A stretch of DNA of 62,462 bases from an uncultured Aquimonas sp. (GCF_937888285.1 NZ_CALART010000105.1:1-62462), one strand, 5' to 3'. Counted from the stretch's first letter, positions 51,717 through 60,927 are shown. Notes: generated from the letters alone by a model not told the origin. Numbers and translations are program-made.

Positions 51717-52493
51717 ATGGGCGTACGCCAACTCTTTGAACTCAGCGGCCGTGTGGCCGTTGTCACCGGCGGCTCGCGCGGGCTGGGTCTGCAGATCGCC
51801 GAAGGCCTGGCCGAGATGGGCGCCAAGCTCGTCATCACTGCGCGCAAGGTCGAGGAGCTGGCGCAGGCCCAGGCCCACCTGGAGGGGCAGGGCGCCGAGG
51901 TGCTGGCCATTCCCATGGACATCGCCAAGCCGGCCGCCGCCGCCGCCCTGGTCGACGCCGCGCTGGCGCGCTTCGGCCACATCGACATCCTGGTCAACAA
52001 TGCCGGCGCCACTTGGGGCGCGCGGGCCGAAGAGCACCCGCCGGAAGCCTGGGCCAAGGTCATCGATCTGAACTTGAACGCGCTGTTTGCGCTGACCCAG
52101 GAGGTCGCGCGCCGCTGCCTGCTGCCGCAGGGCAAGGGCCGCATCATCAATGTCTCGTCGGTCGCCGGGCTGGGCGCTTCGCCGCCGGAGGTGCTGTGCG
52201 CCGCGGCCTACCACGCCAGCAAGGGCGCGGTGGTCAATCTCACGCGCGCGCTGGCCGCCGAATGGGGCGGCCGCGGCATCACCGTCAACGGCATCTGCCC
52301 CGGCTTCTTCAGCAGCAAGATGGCCGACAAGATCATCGAGCGCTCGCACGAGCTGCTGACCCGGCTGACGCCGCGCGGCCAGATGGGCGGCGAGGAGGAT
52401 CTCAAGGGCTTGGCGGTGCTGCTGGCCTCGGATGCGTCGGCGCATATCAATGGCCAGAACATCGCCGTCGACGGCGGCATGAGCGTGCTCTGA
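51717..52493 (+). CDS. SDR-family oxidoreductase
   Basis: 258 residues of the classical short-chain dehydrogenase fold: VVTGGSRGLGLQIAEG near residue 17, NNAGATWGARAEEHP near 93, SSVAGLGASPPE near 147, catalytic YHASKGAVVNLTRAL near 166 and the end INGQNIAVDGGMSVL. Probably reduces or oxidises a hydroxyacyl or ketoacyl substrate. This ATG follows GGAG by 8 bases; an ATG 39 bases upstream is the alternative start. Overlaps the kinase gene (TGATG). Confidence 0.9.
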   Translation: MGVRQLFELSGRVAVVTGGSRGLGLQIAEGLAEMGAKLVITARKVEELAQAQAHLEGQGAEVLAIPMDIAKPAAAAALVDAALARFGHIDILVNNAGATWGARAEEHPPEAWAKVIDLNLNALFALTQEVARRCLLPQGKGRIINVSSVAGLGASPPEVLCAAAYHASKGAVVNLTRALAAEWGGRGITVNGICPGFFSSKMADKIIERSHELLTRLTPRGQMGGEEDLKGLAVLLASDASAHINGQNIAVDGGMSVL

Positions 52494-53557
52494 TGGCCTT
52501 GCCCGCAGGAGTGACCGCGGTGCGCGAGGCGCATCGTGTCGATGAGGCCGCGCTCGCCTTCTGGTTGAAGCAGACGCTGCGCTTCGAGGGCGCGCTGAAG
52601 CTCTGGCAGTTCGAGGGCGGGCAGAGCAACCCGACCTACTACCTCGAAGTCGGCGACGAGCGGCTGGTGCTGCGGCGCAAGCCGCCGGGCAAGCTGCTGC
52701 CGTCCGCGCATGCGGTCGACCGCGAGTACCGGGTGATCCGCGCGCTGCGCGACAGTGCCGTACCCGTGGCCGAAGCCCTGGCCCTGTGCGAGGACGAGGC
52801 CGTCATCGGCACCGCCTTCTACGTGATGCGCCACGTGCCGGGCCGGGTGTTCTGGGACCCGAAGCTGCCCGAGCTCGAACCCTCGCAGCGGCGCGAGTCC
52901 TTTCTGTCAATGGCGCGCACCATTGCCGCCCTGCATGCGGTCGAGCCCGCCGCCGTCGGGCTCGAGGACTACGGCGCACCGGGCAATTACCTGGAGCGGC
53001 AGACGAGTCGCTGGACCCGTCAGTACCAGGCCTCGGAGGCGCCGCCGATCGCGGCGATGGAGCGCCTGATCGAATGGCTGCCGGCGCACCTGCCGCCGCC
53101 GAATGCGGTGCGCATCGTCCACGGCGACCTGCGCCTCGACAATTTCATCTTCGCGCCCGAGACCATCGAGATCCGCGCCCTGCTGGACTGGGAGCTGTCC
53201 ACGCTGGGCGATCCGCTGGTCGACTTCGCCTACAGCACCCTGACCTGGCGCATGCCGGGCGTGGGCTTTCGCGGCCTGGCCGGCGTCGACATCGAGGCCC
53301 TCGGTATTCCAAGCGAGGCCGAGTACATCGCCGAGTACTGCCGCCTCGCCGGCGTCGAAGTCGGCGAGGACGGCCGGCCCGCGCACTGGAACATCTACCT
53401 CGTCTTCAACCTGTTCCGGCTCGCCGCGATCCTGCAGGGCGTGCTGGCGCGTGCGCTGGCTGGCAATGCGGCCTCCAGCAAGGGCGCGGAGATGGGTCGG
53501 CAGGCCGTGCCGCTGGCCGAGCTGGCCTGGGCCATCGCACAGAAGGAAGCGCCCTGA
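52493..53557 (+). CDS. Phosphotransferase-family protein (ACAD10/11 kinase-like)
   Basis: 354 residues of the APH/choline-kinase fold. Visible: FEGGQSNPTYYLEVGDERLV near residue 38, RRKPPGKLLPSAHAVDREY near 62, catalytic VHGDLRLDNFIF near 220 and metal-binding LLDWELSTLGDPLVDFAY near 240. In eukaryotic ACAD10/11 this domain is fused to an acyl-CoA dehydrogenase and, with bacterial LvaA, phosphorylates 4-hydroxyacyl-CoA. Here it is a separate gene overlapping both neighbours (TGATG), next to an SDR and an acyl-CoA dehydrogenase. Confidence 0.9.
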   Translation: MALPAGVTAVREAHRVDEAALAFWLKQTLRFEGALKLWQFEGGQSNPTYYLEVGDERLVLRRKPPGKLLPSAHAVDREYRVIRALRDSAVPVAEALALCEDEAVIGTAFYVMRHVPGRVFWDPKLPELEPSQRRESFLSMARTIAALHAVEPAAVGLEDYGAPGNYLERQTSRWTRQYQASEAPPIAAMERLIEWLPAHLPPPNAVRIVHGDLRLDNFIFAPETIEIRALLDWELSTLGDPLVDFAYSTLTWRMPGVGFRGLAGVDIEALGIPSEAEYIAEYCRLAGVEVGEDGRPAHWNIYLVFNLFRLAAILQGVLARALAGNAASSKGAEMGRQAVPLAELAWAIAQKEAP

Positions 53558-54774
53558 TGGACTTCGAATATTCGCAGCGCACGAAAGACCTGATGGCCCG
53601 CGTCGAGGCCTTCCTTCAGGCCGAGGTGTATCCGAACGAAGCCGCCTTCTTCGACGAGGTCGAGGCCAACCGCCGCGCCGGCAACGCCTGGGTACCGACC
53701 CGGGTGGTCGAGGCGCTCAAGGCCAAGGCGAAAACCGTCGGGCTGTGGAACCTGTTCCTGCCCGAATCCTCGCGTGGTGCAGGGCTGAGCAATGCCGAAT
53801 ACGCGCCGCTGTGCGAGCTGATGGGCCGCTCGCCGATCGCCCCCGAGGTGTTCAACTGCAGCGCGCCCGACACCGGCAACATGGAGGTGCTGGAGCGCTA
53901 CGGCACGGCCGCGCAGCAGGCGCAGTGGCTTGAACCACTGCTGGCCGGCGAGATCCGCAGCTGCTTCGCCATGACCGAGCCCGAGGTGGCCTCGTCGGAT
54001 GCCACCCAGATCCGCACCCGCATCGAGCGCGAGGGCGATCAGTACGTCATCACCGGCCGCAAATGGTGGAGCTCCGGCGCCAACGACCCGCGCTGCCGGA
54101 TCCTGATCGTGATGGGGCAGAGCCAGCCCGATCACCCGAGCCCGCACCTGCGGCAGTCGATGATCCTGGTGCCGATGGACACGCCCGGCGTGCAGCTGCT
54201 GCGCTCGCTGCCGGTGTTCGGTTACGACGATGCGCCGCACGGCCACGGCGAGATCGTGTTCGACAACGTGCGTGTGCCGGTCGAAAACATCCTGCTCGGC
54301 GAGGGCCGAGGCTTCGAAATCGCCCAGGGCCGGCTCGGGCCGGGGCGCATCCACCACTGCATGCGCCTGATCGGACTGGCCGAGCGTGCGCTCGAACTGA
54401 TGTGCAAGCGCGCGCTGTCGCGGCACGCCTTCGGTCGCGCCGTGGCCGAGCAGGGCGTGACCCGCGAGCGCATCGCCGAGGCGCGCATTCTGATCGACCA
54501 GGCCCGCCTGCTCACCCTGAACGCGGCCTGGAAGATGGACACGGTCGGTAACAAGGTGGCGGCCAAGGAGATCGCGATGATCAAGGTGGCCGCGCCGAAC
54601 ATGGCCTGCCAGGTCATCGATTGGGCCATCCAGGTGCACGGCGGCGGTGGCGTGAGTAATGACTTTCCGCTCGCGTACGCCTACGCGATGGCGCGTACCC
54701 TGCGTTTGGCCGATGGACCCGACGAGGTCCACCGCAACCATATCGCCAAGCTCGAGCTGAAACGCTGGAGCTGA
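53557..54774 (+). CDS. Acyl-CoA dehydrogenase (ACAD11/LvaC-like)
   Basis: 405 residues with the ACAD fold: N-terminal helices (MDFEYSQRTKDLMARVEAFL), the flavin signature CFAMTEPEVASSDATQIRTR near residue 138, GRKWWSSGANDPRC near 166, RHAFGRAVAEQGV near 290 and C-terminal IQVHGGGGVSNDFPLAYAYA. Electrons would go through ETF to EtfD, encoded at 45005. Placed with a kinase-like gene, it fits the pathway converting 4-hydroxyacyl-CoA to 3-hydroxyacyl-CoA, by inference. Confidence 0.92.
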   Translation: MDFEYSQRTKDLMARVEAFLQAEVYPNEAAFFDEVEANRRAGNAWVPTRVVEALKAKAKTVGLWNLFLPESSRGAGLSNAEYAPLCELMGRSPIAPEVFNCSAPDTGNMEVLERYGTAAQQAQWLEPLLAGEIRSCFAMTEPEVASSDATQIRTRIEREGDQYVITGRKWWSSGANDPRCRILIVMGQSQPDHPSPHLRQSMILVPMDTPGVQLLRSLPVFGYDDAPHGHGEIVFDNVRVPVENILLGEGRGFEIAQGRLGPGRIHHCMRLIGLAERALELMCKRALSRHAFGRAVAEQGVTRERIAEARILIDQARLLTLNAAWKMDTVGNKVAAKEIAMIKVAAPNMACQVIDWAIQVHGGGGVSNDFPLAYAYAMARTLRLADGPDEVHRNHIAKLELKRWS

Positions 54775-54797
54775 ACCACGCAGGGAACCCAAGGGCA

Positions 54798-55637
54798 ATG
54801 ACCGACCGGAACGACAACGCGACCAGTGCTGCCGACGAAACCCTGGCCACCGAGGCCGGCATCCGCGCCGAGGAAGCGCGCGACCGCCGCTTCGTGACGG
54901 CCCTGGCGCGCGGGCTGGCGATCCTGCGCTGCTTCAAGCGCAGCGAGCGCTGGCTGGCGAACAGCGAGATCGCCAGCCGCACCGGCCTGCCGCGTCCGAC
55001 GGTCTCGCGCCTGACCTATACCCTGACCCGGCTGGGCTACCTCGAGCACTCGCAGAAGCTGGAGAAATACGCGCTGGGCGCCAGCGTGCTGGCCCTCGGC
55101 CACGCCTTCCTGGCGGGCGAGGACGTGCGCACGGTGGCGCGCCCGCTGATGCAGGCGCTGGCGGAGGAAGTGCAGGCCAGCGTGATCCTCGGTGCGCTCG
55201 ACCAGACCCAGATGGTGGTGCTCGAGGTCTGCCACGGCAGCAACGCCTTCCATATCCGCCGCGAGATCGGCGAGCGTCTGCCACATGGCACCACCGCGCT
55301 CGGACGCGCTTACCTGGCGGGGCTCGATGGGGCGCGCTACGAGCAGGCCCTCGCCGCACTCGAACAGCGCGTGCCCAAGGCGCAGCGCGCGAGCCTGCGC
55401 AGCGGCGTCGATCAGGCCCGCGCGGATCATGCGGAACACGGCTTCGTGTTCTCGCTGGGCGACTGGATGCCCGAGCTCTACGCGGTCGGCGTGCCGCTGC
55501 CGATCCAGGGCGGCGAGCGCCTGCTGGCGCTGTCGGTCAACGGCCCGGTCTACAGCATGACCCGCGAGCGCCTGGTCGGCGAAGTCGGGCCCGCGCTGCT
55601 GCGCGCACGCGACGCCATCCTGCAGCGGGTGGGCTGA
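54798..55637 (+). CDS. IclR-family transcriptional regulator
   Basis: 279 residues: winged helix-turn-helix at about 30-95 (NSEIASRTGLPRPTVSRLTY) and the C-terminal effector domain (VILGALDQTQMVVLEVCHGS; LYAVGVPLPIQGGERLLALS). It follows the SDR-kinase-ACAD genes by 23 bases in the same direction, so it probably regulates them in response to a pathway metabolite. Confidence 0.92.
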   Translation: MTDRNDNATSAADETLATEAGIRAEEARDRRFVTALARGLAILRCFKRSERWLANSEIASRTGLPRPTVSRLTYTLTRLGYLEHSQKLEKYALGASVLALGHAFLAGEDVRTVARPLMQALAEEVQASVILGALDQTQMVVLEVCHGSNAFHIRREIGERLPHGTTALGRAYLAGLDGARYEQALAALEQRVPKAQRASLRSGVDQARADHAEHGFVFSLGDWMPELYAVGVPLPIQGGERLLALSVNGPVYSMTRERLVGEVGPALLRARDAILQRVG

Positions 55638-55699
55638 CAGACCCCGCAGGCGGGTGGTGCCTCAGCCGCACCCTCTTGCTGACCTCGGCCGCGTTCCCC

Positions 55700-56182
55700 T
55701 CAGTCGCGAAAGTTGTCGAACTGCAGCGGCAGCTCGAAATCGCTCTTGCGCAGCAGCGCGATCGCCGCCTGCAGGTCGTCGCGCTTCTTGCCGTTGACGC
55801 GCAGTTTCTCGCCCTGGATCTGACTGTCGACCTTGATGCCGCTGGCCTTGATCGCGGCGACGATCTTCTTGGCCGTGGCCTGCTCGATGCCCTGCTTGAT
55901 CTTCACCGCCTGGCGCGCGCCGGCGACGTTGGTTTCGACCTCGCCCGGATCGAGGCAGCGCACGTCGATGCCGCGCGCGGTCAGGCGCTGGCGGAGGATG
56001 TCCATCAGCTGCTGCAGCTGGAACTCGCTGTCGCCGCGCAGCTTGACGGTCTTGTCCTCCAGCTCGAAGGCGGCCGAGGTGCCGCGGAAGTCGAAACGCT
56101 TGCCGAGCTCGCGGCTGGCCTGGTCGACGGCATTGGTCAGTTCGTGGGCGTCCACTTCGGAGACGATGTCAAAGGAAGGCAT
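55700..56182 (-). CDS. yajQ: YajQ-family nucleotide-binding protein
   Basis: 160 residues starting MPSFDIVSEVDAHELTNAVD, with FDFRGTSAAFELEDKTVKL and IDVRCLDPGEVETNVAGARQ and the end KSDFELPLQFDNFRD. In Xanthomonas a YajQ protein binds cyclic-di-GMP and affects virulence gene expression. The start is at the family N-terminus. Confidence 0.93.
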   Translation of the reverse strand: MPSFDIVSEVDAHELTNAVDQASRELGKRFDFRGTSAAFELEDKTVKLRGDSEFQLQQLMDILRQRLTARGIDVRCLDPGEVETNVAGARQAVKIKQGIEQATAKKIVAAIKASGIKVDSQIQGEKLRVNGKKRDDLQAAIALLRKSDFELPLQFDNFRD

Positions 56183-56217
56183 GCTGGGCCTCGGAAAGGG
56201 TTGGGAAGGGAGGGGAA

Positions 56218-57012
56218 TCAGGGCAGCAGCAGGGCTGGATCGAGTCGCGTCGCGAACCAGTTGAGGCCCCAATGCAGATGCGGGCCCGACGCGCGGCCGG
56301 TCGCACCGACCGCGCCGATCGTCTCGCCGCGCTCGATCCGCTGGCCCTCGCGCACATCGATGCGCGACAGGTGCAGGAAGCTCGAGGACAGGCCGTGGCC
56401 ATGGTCGAGCAGGACAGTGCCGCCGGTCAGGAACAGGTCGGGCCCGACGAAGCTGACGATGCCGGCCGCTGGCGCCCGGATCGGCGTGCCGGTGGGCACG
56501 GCGATATCGAGCCCCATGTGCGGCGCGCGCGGCTCGCCGTTCAGGATGCGCTGGCTGCCGTAGACGCCGCTGATGCGGCCACCCTCGATCGGCCGCACGA
56601 ACCCTGCGGCGAAATCGATGCGGTCGTCATTGCGCTCTCTCGCCTGGGTGACCGCCGCCTGCTCGCGGGCGATGCGCTCGGCGATTGCCGGGTCCGGCGT
56701 TACCGTCTGCTGCGGCAGGCCGTTGACGCGCTCGACGCGGAAATCGCGCGGCACGATGCGGATGCTGTGTACATGGCGCGCGCCGCTGCGCTCGATGCGC
56801 GCGAACTCGAGCGTGCCCGAGGCCTCGCGGCCGACCCCGAACACCAGCCAGCCCTCGGGCGAGACCTTGAGCGCGCGGCCGTCGAGTTCGGCGCGCTCGC
56901 CCGGCGTAAGCTGCACGATGGCTGCACCGCCCTGCGGCAGGCGCTCGGGAATCGCGCCCGCACGCGCGTCGAGTGCGCAGGCGAGCAGCAGGATGTTCAG
57001 CAGGATTCGCAT
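56218..57012 (-). CDS. M23-family metallopeptidase
   Basis: 264 residues with a signal peptide (about 1-19), a middle domain, and a C-terminal LytM/M23 domain: the zinc site HMGLDIAVPTGTPIRAP near 165, LLDHGHGLSSSFLHLSRIDV near 202 and GASGPHLHWGLNW-like GRASGPHLHWGLNWF near 239. All zinc ligands (H, D, HxH) are present, so it may be an active peptidoglycan endopeptidase. Overlaps yidD by 16 bases. Confidence 0.92.
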   Translation of the reverse strand: MRILLNILLLACALDARAGAIPERLPQGGAAIVQLTPGERAELDGRALKVSPEGWLVFGVGREASGTLEFARIERSGARHVHSIRIVPRDFRVERVNGLPQQTVTPDPAIAERIAREQAAVTQARERNDDRIDFAAGFVRPIEGGRISGVYGSQRILNGEPRAPHMGLDIAVPTGTPIRAPAAGIVSFVGPDLFLTGGTVLLDHGHGLSSSFLHLSRIDVREGQRIERGETIGAVGATGRASGPHLHWGLNWFATRLDPALLLP

Positions 57013-57341
57013 CGAGCCTCGGTGCGCTGGCGTTGGTCGGTTGGGGGCACGTCGGCGTCCGCGGGCGGCCCGGCATCCGGCGCGTCGGCGCCACAGCGGC
57101 AGCGCCGATGCTCGCCGCGCTTCGGCCAGCGCTCCGGCACGGGGTCGAGGCCGCCATCGCAGAACGGCTGGCAGCGCGCCAGGCGCCGCGCCGTCAGCCA
57201 GCTGCCGCGCAGCGCGCCGAAGCGCTCGATCGCCTGCATGCCGTAGACCGAGCAGCTGGGATGGAACCGGCAGTGCTGGCCCAGCAGCGGGCTGATGAAT
57301 CGCTTGTAGCCCAGCAGGAGTAGGATCAGCAGTCGACGCAC
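56997..57341 (-). CDS. yidD: Membrane protein insertion efficiency factor YidD
   Basis: 114 residues from a GTG start (VRRLLILLLLGYKRFISPLL), with the family motif HCRFHPSCSVYGMQAIERFG and ARCQPFCDGGLDPVP. YidD assists YidC-dependent insertion. The usual YidD fold ends near residue 80; here an extra tail contains CRCGADAPDAG and a final CESC. An upstream ATG at 57443 is in frame but unlikely. It is not next to yidC here. Confidence 0.85.
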   Translation of the reverse strand: MRRLLILLLLGYKRFISPLLGQHCRFHPSCSVYGMQAIERFGALRGSWLTARRLARCQPFCDGGLDPVPERWPKRGEHRRCRCGADAPDAGPPADADVPPTDQRQRTEARCESC

Positions 57342-57558
57342 GGTGCGGGCCGAGGGGAAGGGGAAAGGTGCCGGCGATCGCGCGCGAGCAGGGTGAGGAT
57401 GCCGGATCGCGGCGATCGTGGAATCGATGCCTGAAGGGATCATCGACGCCGGCGAGACAGCCTTTGCGCAAGGCCTCCGCGCTTGCCGCAGCGCGGTCGA
57501 CAGGCTATAACACGCGCCCGCTGAGCCTCAAGCAACTCACACAAAGGGAAGGGCTATC

Positions 57559-58677
57559 GTGGCAGCGAAGTCGAAAGCGGTGAAAGCACCGGCCAAGTCG
57601 GCCGCCACAGCCAAGTCGAAGGTGACTGCGGCGAAGGCGACCAAACCCGCAGCGAAGCCTGCAGCGAAGCCAGTGGGCAAGCCCGCGGCAAAGGCAGCGG
57701 CGAAGTCGACAGCGAAGTCCACCGCCAAGCCGGCGGCGAAAGCCGTCGTGAAGTCAGCCTCCAAGGCGGCTGCCAAGCCCAAGACCGTCGCTCCCGCGAA
57801 GAAGGCGGTGAGCAAGAGTTCCGCCAAGCCCAGCCCGAAGCTGCCGCCGAAGTCGGCCGCCAAGCCGGCGGGCAAGGCCGTCAAACCCGTCGCCAAGACG
57901 CAGCCGGCGGCAAAGTCCAAGCCTGCGGTCATCGCCAAGAAGGCGATGAGCACGGTCAAGTCGATCACCCAGGCGATCGTGGGCATGGTCAAGCCCAGCG
58001 CCGCCAAACCTGCAGCAGCCAGCGCGAAGCCGTCGACTGCAGTCAAGAAACCGGAGCCGGTCGCCGCTAAAGTGTCGACGCCTCCAGCGTCCGCATCGGC
58101 AGCGAAGCCCGCCGCCGCGGTCGCCTCCACAGCAACAGGGAACCCGATGAAATCAAGCGTCACCAAAGCCAAGGGCGGCAGCACCAGCGAAGGCGGTCGC
58201 GCACGCGCCGTCGCGCCGAGCCGTCCAGCCCCGCAGTCCGAGCCGCTGGTCGCGCACCAGGTGGTCCGCGTCGATCTGCCGGAAGGCTACAAGCCCAGCG
58301 CCAAAGAGGAGTACATGTGCCCCGAGCACCTCGAGTACTTCCGCCAGAAGCTGATCAACTGGCGCGCCGAGCTGGTGGAGGAATCCAAGCAGACCATCGA
58401 CAACCTGCGCGAGGAAGTGCGCGATGTCGGCGACGAAGCCGAGCGCGCTACCCGCGAGACCGAGAACTCGCTGGAGCTGCGCACGCGTGACCGCTACCGC
58501 AAGCTGATCAACAAGATCGAGAAGGCGCTGAAGCGCATCGACGACGGCTCCTACGGCTACTGCGAGGAAACCGGCGAGGAGATCGGCGTCGATCGTCTGG
58601 AGGCGCGCCCAATCGCCACCCTCTGCCTCGACGCCCAGGAGCGCTGGGAGCATCGCCAGAAGCTGATGGGCGACTAG
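57559..58677 (+). CDS. dksA: DksA-like RNA polymerase-binding protein with H1-like tail
   Basis: 372 residues from a GTG start preceded by AAGGGAAGGG. The first 200 residues are a low-complexity Lys/Ala/Pro repeat (KPAAKPAAKP-type), like histone H1 or AlgP. The DksA domain follows: coiled-coil RQKLINWRAELVEESKQTID, tip region with DEAERATRETE, and the finger YCEETGEEIGVDRLEARPIA...LCLDAQ. Two of the four finger Cys are replaced (Thr and Ala), the pattern of zinc-independent DksA2 proteins. Expected role: ppGpp-linked control of transcription. Confidence 0.9.
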   Translation: MAAKSKAVKAPAKSAATAKSKVTAAKATKPAAKPAAKPVGKPAAKAAAKSTAKSTAKPAAKAVVKSASKAAAKPKTVAPAKKAVSKSSAKPSPKLPPKSAAKPAGKAVKPVAKTQPAAKSKPAVIAKKAMSTVKSITQAIVGMVKPSAAKPAAASAKPSTAVKKPEPVAAKVSTPPASASAAKPAAAVASTATGNPMKSSVTKAKGGSTSEGGRARAVAPSRPAPQSEPLVAHQVVRVDLPEGYKPSAKEEYMCPEHLEYFRQKLINWRAELVEESKQTIDNLREEVRDVGDEAERATRETENSLELRTRDRYRKLINKIEKALKRIDDGSYGYCEETGEEIGVDRLEARPIATLCLDAQERWEHRQKLMGD

Positions 58678-58703
58678 TTCCGTATTCGCGATAGCGCGCA
58701 TCT

Positions 58704-58737
58704 GCAGAAGCCCCGCACCGCGGGGCTTCTGCGTTTT
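58704..58737 (+). terminator. Terminator after dksA
   Basis: A perfect 12-bp stem (58704-58715 with 58721-58732) with a 5-base loop, followed by GTTTTC. It separates dksA from dnaX. Confidence 0.85.
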
Positions 58738-58867
58738 CGCCTGCGGCTGGTGAGTGCCAGCCACCAGGGCTCGGGTGACCGTGGCTGCGGTCTGCCGCCC
58801 GCATGCGCGGCCGCAGCGGCCGCGCATGGCACAATCGCGGGTCGCTCCACGGCTGCAGGTGCCGCCC

Positions 58868-60913
58868 ATGTCCTATCTCGTCCTCGCCCGCAAATGGCGT
58901 CCGCGTCGCTTCGCCGAACTGGTGGGGCAGGAGCACGTCGTGCGGGCGCTGACGCATGCGCTGGAGAGCGGGCGCGTGCACCACGCCTTCCTGTTCACCG
59001 GCACCCGTGGCGTCGGCAAGACCACCATCGCGCGCATCTTCGCCAAGAGCCTGAACTGCGAGAGCGGGCAGGGCGCCGAGCCCTGCGGCGAATGTTCGGT
59101 CTGCCGCGACGTCGACGCCGGCCGCTTCGTCGACCTGCTGGAGATCGACGCCGCCAGCAACACCGGCGTCGACGATGTGCGCGAGCTGATCGACAACGCC
59201 CAGTACATGCCGGCGCGCGGCCGCACCAAGGTCTACCTGATCGACGAAGTGCACATGCTGTCGAAGCCGGCCTTCAACGCGCTGCTGAAGACGCTGGAGG
59301 AGCCGCCGGGCCATGTGAAGTTCCTGCTCGCCACCACCGACCCCGAGAAGGTGCTGCCGACGGTGCTGTCGCGCTGCCTGCAGTTCAACCTGAAGCGGCT
59401 GACGGTCGAGCAGATCCAGACCCAGATGACCGCGATTCTCGGTGCCGAGGGCATCGAGGCGGAGACCTCGGCGCTGGCCCAACTCGCGCGCGCGGCCGAC
59501 GGCAGCCTGCGCGACGGTCTGTCCCTGCTCGACCAGGCCATTGCCTACGGCGGCGGCGCGCTGCGCGAGCCCGAGGTGCGGGCCATGCTGGGCACGGTCG
59601 ACCGCGCCCAGGTCGGCGCGCTGATCGAGGCCCTGGTCGCCGCCGACGGCGCGCGTCTGCTGGCCACGGTCGACAGCATCGCCTCGTTCGCACCCGACTT
59701 CGGCGCGGCGCTGGACGCCCTGGCCGAAGCCCTGCATCGCCTGCAGCTCACCCAGCTGGTGCCCTCGGCGGCGGTCGAGGACGAACGCCTGGACCTGAAA
59801 TCCCTGGCCGAGCGCGTGCCGGCCGAGCGCGTGCAGCTGTGGTACCAGATGGCCCTGCAGGGCCGCCGCGAACTGCCGATGGCGCCCAGCGAGCGGATCG
59901 GCTTCGAGATGGCCCTGCTGCGCATGCTCGCCTTTGCCGGTTTCGATCCGGATGCAGTGCCCGCCCGACCGGCTGGCGCCGCGGCGCGCAGCGAGCCCGC
60001 GCGCAGTGCGCCTGCGCGCACGGAGTCGTCTGCGCGCGTGGCCGAGCCCGCAGCGCCGCGTTCGGTCGCGGGTGCCTCTGACGCCATCGCGCGCCTCAGC
60101 GCGGTCTTCGACGACTCCCCCGCGCGCTCACGTGGCCCCACGGCTGAAGCGCCTGTCTCGCCGCGCGCTCAAGCGCCTTCGCCGGTGATGGCTGCACTGG
60201 CGCGTTCGGGCTCGGCAGCGCTGCGGATGGCGCCGGAGCCCGAACTGCCGGTGTCGCCTCCTGCCCCGCAGGCAGAGGCACGACGTGAATCGTCCGAGCC
60301 GCCGCGCGAGCCCGTGGAAGCGATGCCGAGGCCCGCGACACCGCCAGCGCCCGCAGCCGTAGACCTGCCCTGGGACGACGCGCCGGCCGCGCAGCAGCCA
60401 CGCATCGGGGCCGTACCGACTTCGGCTGCAGCGCTGCCGCGCGCAGGCGAGGACAGCATCGCCACTGCCGCCGTCGAGACCTCGCGCCCGGCGCTCAAGG
60501 CCGTGGACGCGCCGCCCGCGCGCCTGCTCGACCACGAGGACTGGCTCGATCTGCAGGCCCGCTGCGGCCTCGGCGGCCCGGTCCGCGAGCTCGCGGCGCA
60601 TTCGGTGTTCGCCGGCTATGACGGCATCCGCCTGAAGCTCAGCCTGCCGTCGCGGCTCGAACATCTGCGCCTGGAAGGCACGGTCGCCGCGCTGGCGGCC
60701 AAGCTGGGCGAGGCCCTCGGCGAGCCGCCGCGCATCGAATTCATCAGCGAGGAGCTGCAGCGCGAGACCCTGCACGCGCGCACGCACCGCCAGCGCGGCG
60801 AGCGTCAGGCCGCGGCCGAAGAGCGCTTCCAGAACCACCCGGCGGTGCGCCGCCTGATCGACCAGCACGGCCTGCGCCTGGTGCCCGACTCGATCCGCCC
60901 GCTCGACGAGTGA
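58868..60913 (+). CDS. dnaX: DNA polymerase III subunits gamma/tau
   Basis: 681 residues. Clamp-loader ATPase with Walker A GTRGVGKTTIARIFAKS near 44, zinc module (CGECSVCRDV, preceded by a Cys in NCES) near 64-80, Walker B VYLIDEVHMLS near 122, SRC motif LSRCLQFNLKRL near 168. A long Pro/Ala-rich linker (about 375-545) precedes the tau C-terminal domain (DWLDLQARCGLGGPVRELA). The start is at MSYLVLARKWRP. No A-rich frameshift site is evident at the gamma boundary. Confidence 0.95.
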   Translation: MSYLVLARKWRPRRFAELVGQEHVVRALTHALESGRVHHAFLFTGTRGVGKTTIARIFAKSLNCESGQGAEPCGECSVCRDVDAGRFVDLLEIDAASNTGVDDVRELIDNAQYMPARGRTKVYLIDEVHMLSKPAFNALLKTLEEPPGHVKFLLATTDPEKVLPTVLSRCLQFNLKRLTVEQIQTQMTAILGAEGIEAETSALAQLARAADGSLRDGLSLLDQAIAYGGGALREPEVRAMLGTVDRAQVGALIEALVAADGARLLATVDSIASFAPDFGAALDALAEALHRLQLTQLVPSAAVEDERLDLKSLAERVPAERVQLWYQMALQGRRELPMAPSERIGFEMALLRMLAFAGFDPDAVPARPAGAAARSEPARSAPARTESSARVAEPAAPRSVAGASDAIARLSAVFDDSPARSRGPTAEAPVSPRAQAPSPVMAALARSGSAALRMAPEPELPVSPPAPQAEARRESSEPPREPVEAMPRPATPPAPAAVDLPWDDAPAAQQPRIGAVPTSAAALPRAGEDSIATAAVETSRPALKAVDAPPARLLDHEDWLDLQARCGLGGPVRELAAHSVFAGYDGIRLKLSLPSRLEHLRLEGTVAALAAKLGEALGEPPRIEFISEELQRETLHARTHRQRGERQAAAEERFQNHPAVRRLIDQHGLRLVPDSIRPLDE

Positions 60914-60927
60914 TCCCTCGCGCTTCG

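Noticed and set aside
58868..60913. Programmed frameshift producing the gamma form of DnaX
   Set aside because: No A-rich slippery heptamer followed by a hairpin is visible near the domain III/IV boundary.
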